Assembly: GCF_015624425.1 (NCBI RefSeq)
Contig: NZ_CP049919.1
Location: 5,518,001-5,582,000 of the forward strand
DNA length: 64,000 nt
Direction of reading: 5' to 3'
Source of the DNA: Roseateles sp. DAIF2
GTDB taxonomy: Bacteria > Pseudomonadota > Gammaproteobacteria > Burkholderiales > Burkholderiaceae_C
The position numbers and the translations under genes are program-made. Within the stretch, counting starts at the first letter, position 1, and every line of letters starts with the position of its first letter. Shown in pieces: positions 63,401-64,000 of this stretch. Under the pieces are notes generated by a model. That model did not search any database, was not told the DNA's origin, and saw only the letters and a program-made list of their open reading frames with translations.

Positions 63401-63447
63401 AGACGGGCGCCCTGCCACCGCTCAATGCGGCTGTGGGCGGCGGCTGA
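60424..63447 (+). CDS. Class A penicillin-binding protein (transglycosylase-transpeptidase)
   Basis: The 1007-residue protein has one N-terminal membrane helix (LIWLGGGLAATAAALAGW). The GT51 domain shows glutamate E155 in LFIEDRHLL, then GGSTLATQIEKYRHSP and LLDYLNTVPLAARPG. The transpeptidase has S483-T-A-K in LGSTAKLRT, S588-V-N in RHSVNLVF, and K901-T-G in GGKTGTGDH. The GT motif lacks the usual H-x-G-x-D after the glutamate. The 313 residues between SVN and KTG far exceed the roughly 125 of E. coli PBP1b, so an extra domain of nearly 190 residues is present. ATG 60424 was preferred over 60319. Confidence 0.88.
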   Translation: MARISRLIWLGGGLAATAAALAGWTELRSARLQSTLWSESARAANYEVQPGASERISFPAGGPYDERLGYSELPRYIERLQEQGFVVAAQARQSQRLLALADQGLFLPYREKNQAGLALRDCRGEALFALRLPQRQFARFEEAPPLLVQSLLFIEDRHLLDEDEPRRNPALDPERLTKAALLQLQRRLDASAPSAGGSTLATQIEKYRHSPQGRTGSVGEKLRQMASASQRAYLDGRETLTRRREILLDYLNTVPLAARPGVGEVHGLGDGLWAWYGREFGEFRRALQDGTLAERALAYKQALSLLIAQRRPVQFLQREGESLRRLTDSYLRLLAEAGAIPSELRDAALHLPLVLSAAPPQAERPDFAQRKATGNLRARLAALLEVPGSYELDRLDLEVQTSLDGRAQALATRALTGLRTPAAARAAGLYGSHLLDAGADLQPLVFSLTLYERGPEANWLRVQADNVDQPFDVNQGAKLDLGSTAKLRTLISYLELVAELHGRWAALPAVELRALPPAPDALSGWARQYLQQSEDRGLAAMLDAALARRYSASPGEAFFTGGGLHRFENFEHEHDHQVLTVREAFRHSVNLVFIRLMRDIVQHRIHNADASGIPLSDPESPRRRALLARFADAEGSHFMAGFYRRYQGLTPAQARAKLLEGARANAASQAALLYLFEPEADALRLVEWLDERAPRGSRLAIGAHERYRRMSLADRAYLSGQHPLELWLVARLQQRPGAELAELLADSAEERQLAYAWLFKPRQRAAQDQRLRQMLEREAFAGLLQSWRRLGYPFDRLTPSYASAIGASGDRPAALAELMGIIVNRGARRPQQPIDALHFARATPFDTRLARPPGAAQQVLAPEVAEAVRLALVDVVEEGTARRLKGVFLDAQGQALAVGGKTGTGDHRYTVLGRDGRLISERIVERSGTLVFTLGDRYFGTVTTYVHEPDAARYHFTSALSVQLLKSLGPSLLATLQQDQCRGGPAAGAVTAKTGALPPLNAAVGGG

Positions 63448-63910
63448 AGCTGCCGTGGCGGGCGGGCCGCATCAGGGCGCTGAACTGCTCGCGCGACATG
63501 CGCAGCAACTGCTCATGGTCGCCCGCCTCCATGTAGATCACGGCATTGCCGTCGACCAGCGCGGTGTCGACCGCGGTCTCCACCCCCCATGCCATGCCCA
63601 GCGCCGGCACCGCGCCGGGGCAGCAGTCGCCGAACAGGCGCGCCACCTGGGCCTCGTCGCATAGCTTCAGGCTGCGCCGGCCCAGCATCTCGGCCAGCAC
63701 CGGCAGCTCGACCTCGGCATCGGCCGGCAGCACCGCCATCAGCATATGGCCGGTGTCATCTTCCAGGATCACCGACTTGGCAAGCTGCTGCGGCGCGACA
63801 TGGGCCACCCGCGCGGTCTCGGCGCTGCTGCGGCTGGGGCGGTGCAGGTCGCTGTCGTAACGCGCGTCCTGCTGGCGGAGATAGCGGGTCAACCGGCTGG
63901 GTATCGACAT
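63422..63910 (-). CDS. YbaK/ProX-type aminoacyl-tRNA deacylase
   Basis: The 162-residue protein has the YbaK fold: a strand HVAPQQLAKSVILEDDTGHML with the catalytic lysine region, then AEMLGRRSLKLCDEAQVARLF, the GAVPALGMAWGVE loop near residue 100, and the final NAVIYMEAGDHEQLLRMS. It hydrolyses mischarged tRNA or free substrate analogues. The last 26 bases overlap the convergent penicillin-binding protein gene. The start ATG 63910 is preceded by GGAGG. Beyond it, to the window end, I see no gene. Confidence 0.9.
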   Translation of the reverse strand: MSIPSRLTRYLRQQDARYDSDLHRPSRSSAETARVAHVAPQQLAKSVILEDDTGHMLMAVLPADAEVELPVLAEMLGRRSLKLCDEAQVARLFGDCCPGAVPALGMAWGVETAVDTALVDGNAVIYMEAGDHEQLLRMSREQFSALMRPARHGSFSRRPQPH

Positions 63911-64000
63911 GGGAGCCTCCTTGATGTGATGTCGCAGGGCTCTCCATCGGCCGCCCCGCTCCGCTAGTTTGGGCGGCGCGGGGCGGAAACTCCAGTTCAG

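Overview
The window is chromosomal DNA from a very GC-rich Gram-negative bacterium. It is most likely a betaproteobacterium of the order Burkholderiales in the Roseateles/Rubrivivax neighbourhood. That placement is inferred from codon use, frequent GTG starts, tightly packed ATGA-coupled genes, a class II PyrF, PurB, GlnE, YhdP and the envelope gene set. No rRNA, tRNA, CRISPR array, transposase or integrase was recognised. The sequence is mostly core housekeeping with a few short, less GC-rich accessory inserts.

Layout: 0.25-2.2 kb has a tandem universal stress protein, CutA and a polyprenyl-synthetase-like protein lacking the catalytic aspartate motif. 2.2-5.9 kb is one long minus-strand unit (AhpD-like, redoxin, class I amidotransferase, MOSC/YiiM-like, a tiny ORF, GNAT, GFA). 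An AraC regulator is transcribed divergently from it, with a 9-bp direct repeat at 21-bp spacing before its start. A fused SpmA/SpmB-type membrane protein follows. 8.3-12.0 kb is accessory DNA: a tandem PAN-domain protein, an unknown membrane protein, a TonB-C-like secreted protein, a frameshifted membrane gene and a lipoprotein. It lies beside a second, broken copy of the tail of the HD-GYP gene whose intact copy starts the next block. 12.0-16.0 kb encodes an MHYT hybrid kinase coupled to that HD-GYP response regulator. 16.1-18.6 kb is the metNIQ methionine importer.

18.9-30.3 kb: an unknown inserted gene, a lipoprotein, a nitrilase-family amidase, YhdP, GlnE, a rhombosortase, an atypical response regulator and a glutathione S-transferase. 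30.5-34.3 kb: a YjgN/DUF898 membrane protein with an M48 peptidase, cytosine deaminase, and a truncated cupin. 34.3-38.6 kb: an envelope cluster (AI-2E permease, PRC-barrel, cardiolipin synthase, YihY, a small acidic protein). 38.9-41.1 kb: a second accessory insert with a membrane coiled-coil protein and a DUF4238 protein. 41.4-49.5 kb: a BMP-type nucleoside ABC importer divergent from purB, then a GNAT-NTF2 fusion divergent from pyrF, giving a purine/pyrimidine theme. 49.6-64 kb: a four-PAS hybrid kinase, a small coiled-coil protein, SRPBCC, DUF2238, class II aldolase, a bile-acid-symporter-family transporter, a two-subunit molybdenum hydroxylase, an esterase, a large class A penicillin-binding protein and a YbaK-type deacylase.

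The most notable points are the duplicated HD-GYP tail flanking an accessory block, the unexplained coiled-coil/DUF4238 pair, the putative AraC-controlled thiol-redox operon, a penicillin-binding protein with a large insertion between its SxN and KTG motifs, and six convergent gene pairs whose coding sequences overlap. I did not see a complete system that I can confidently call new.
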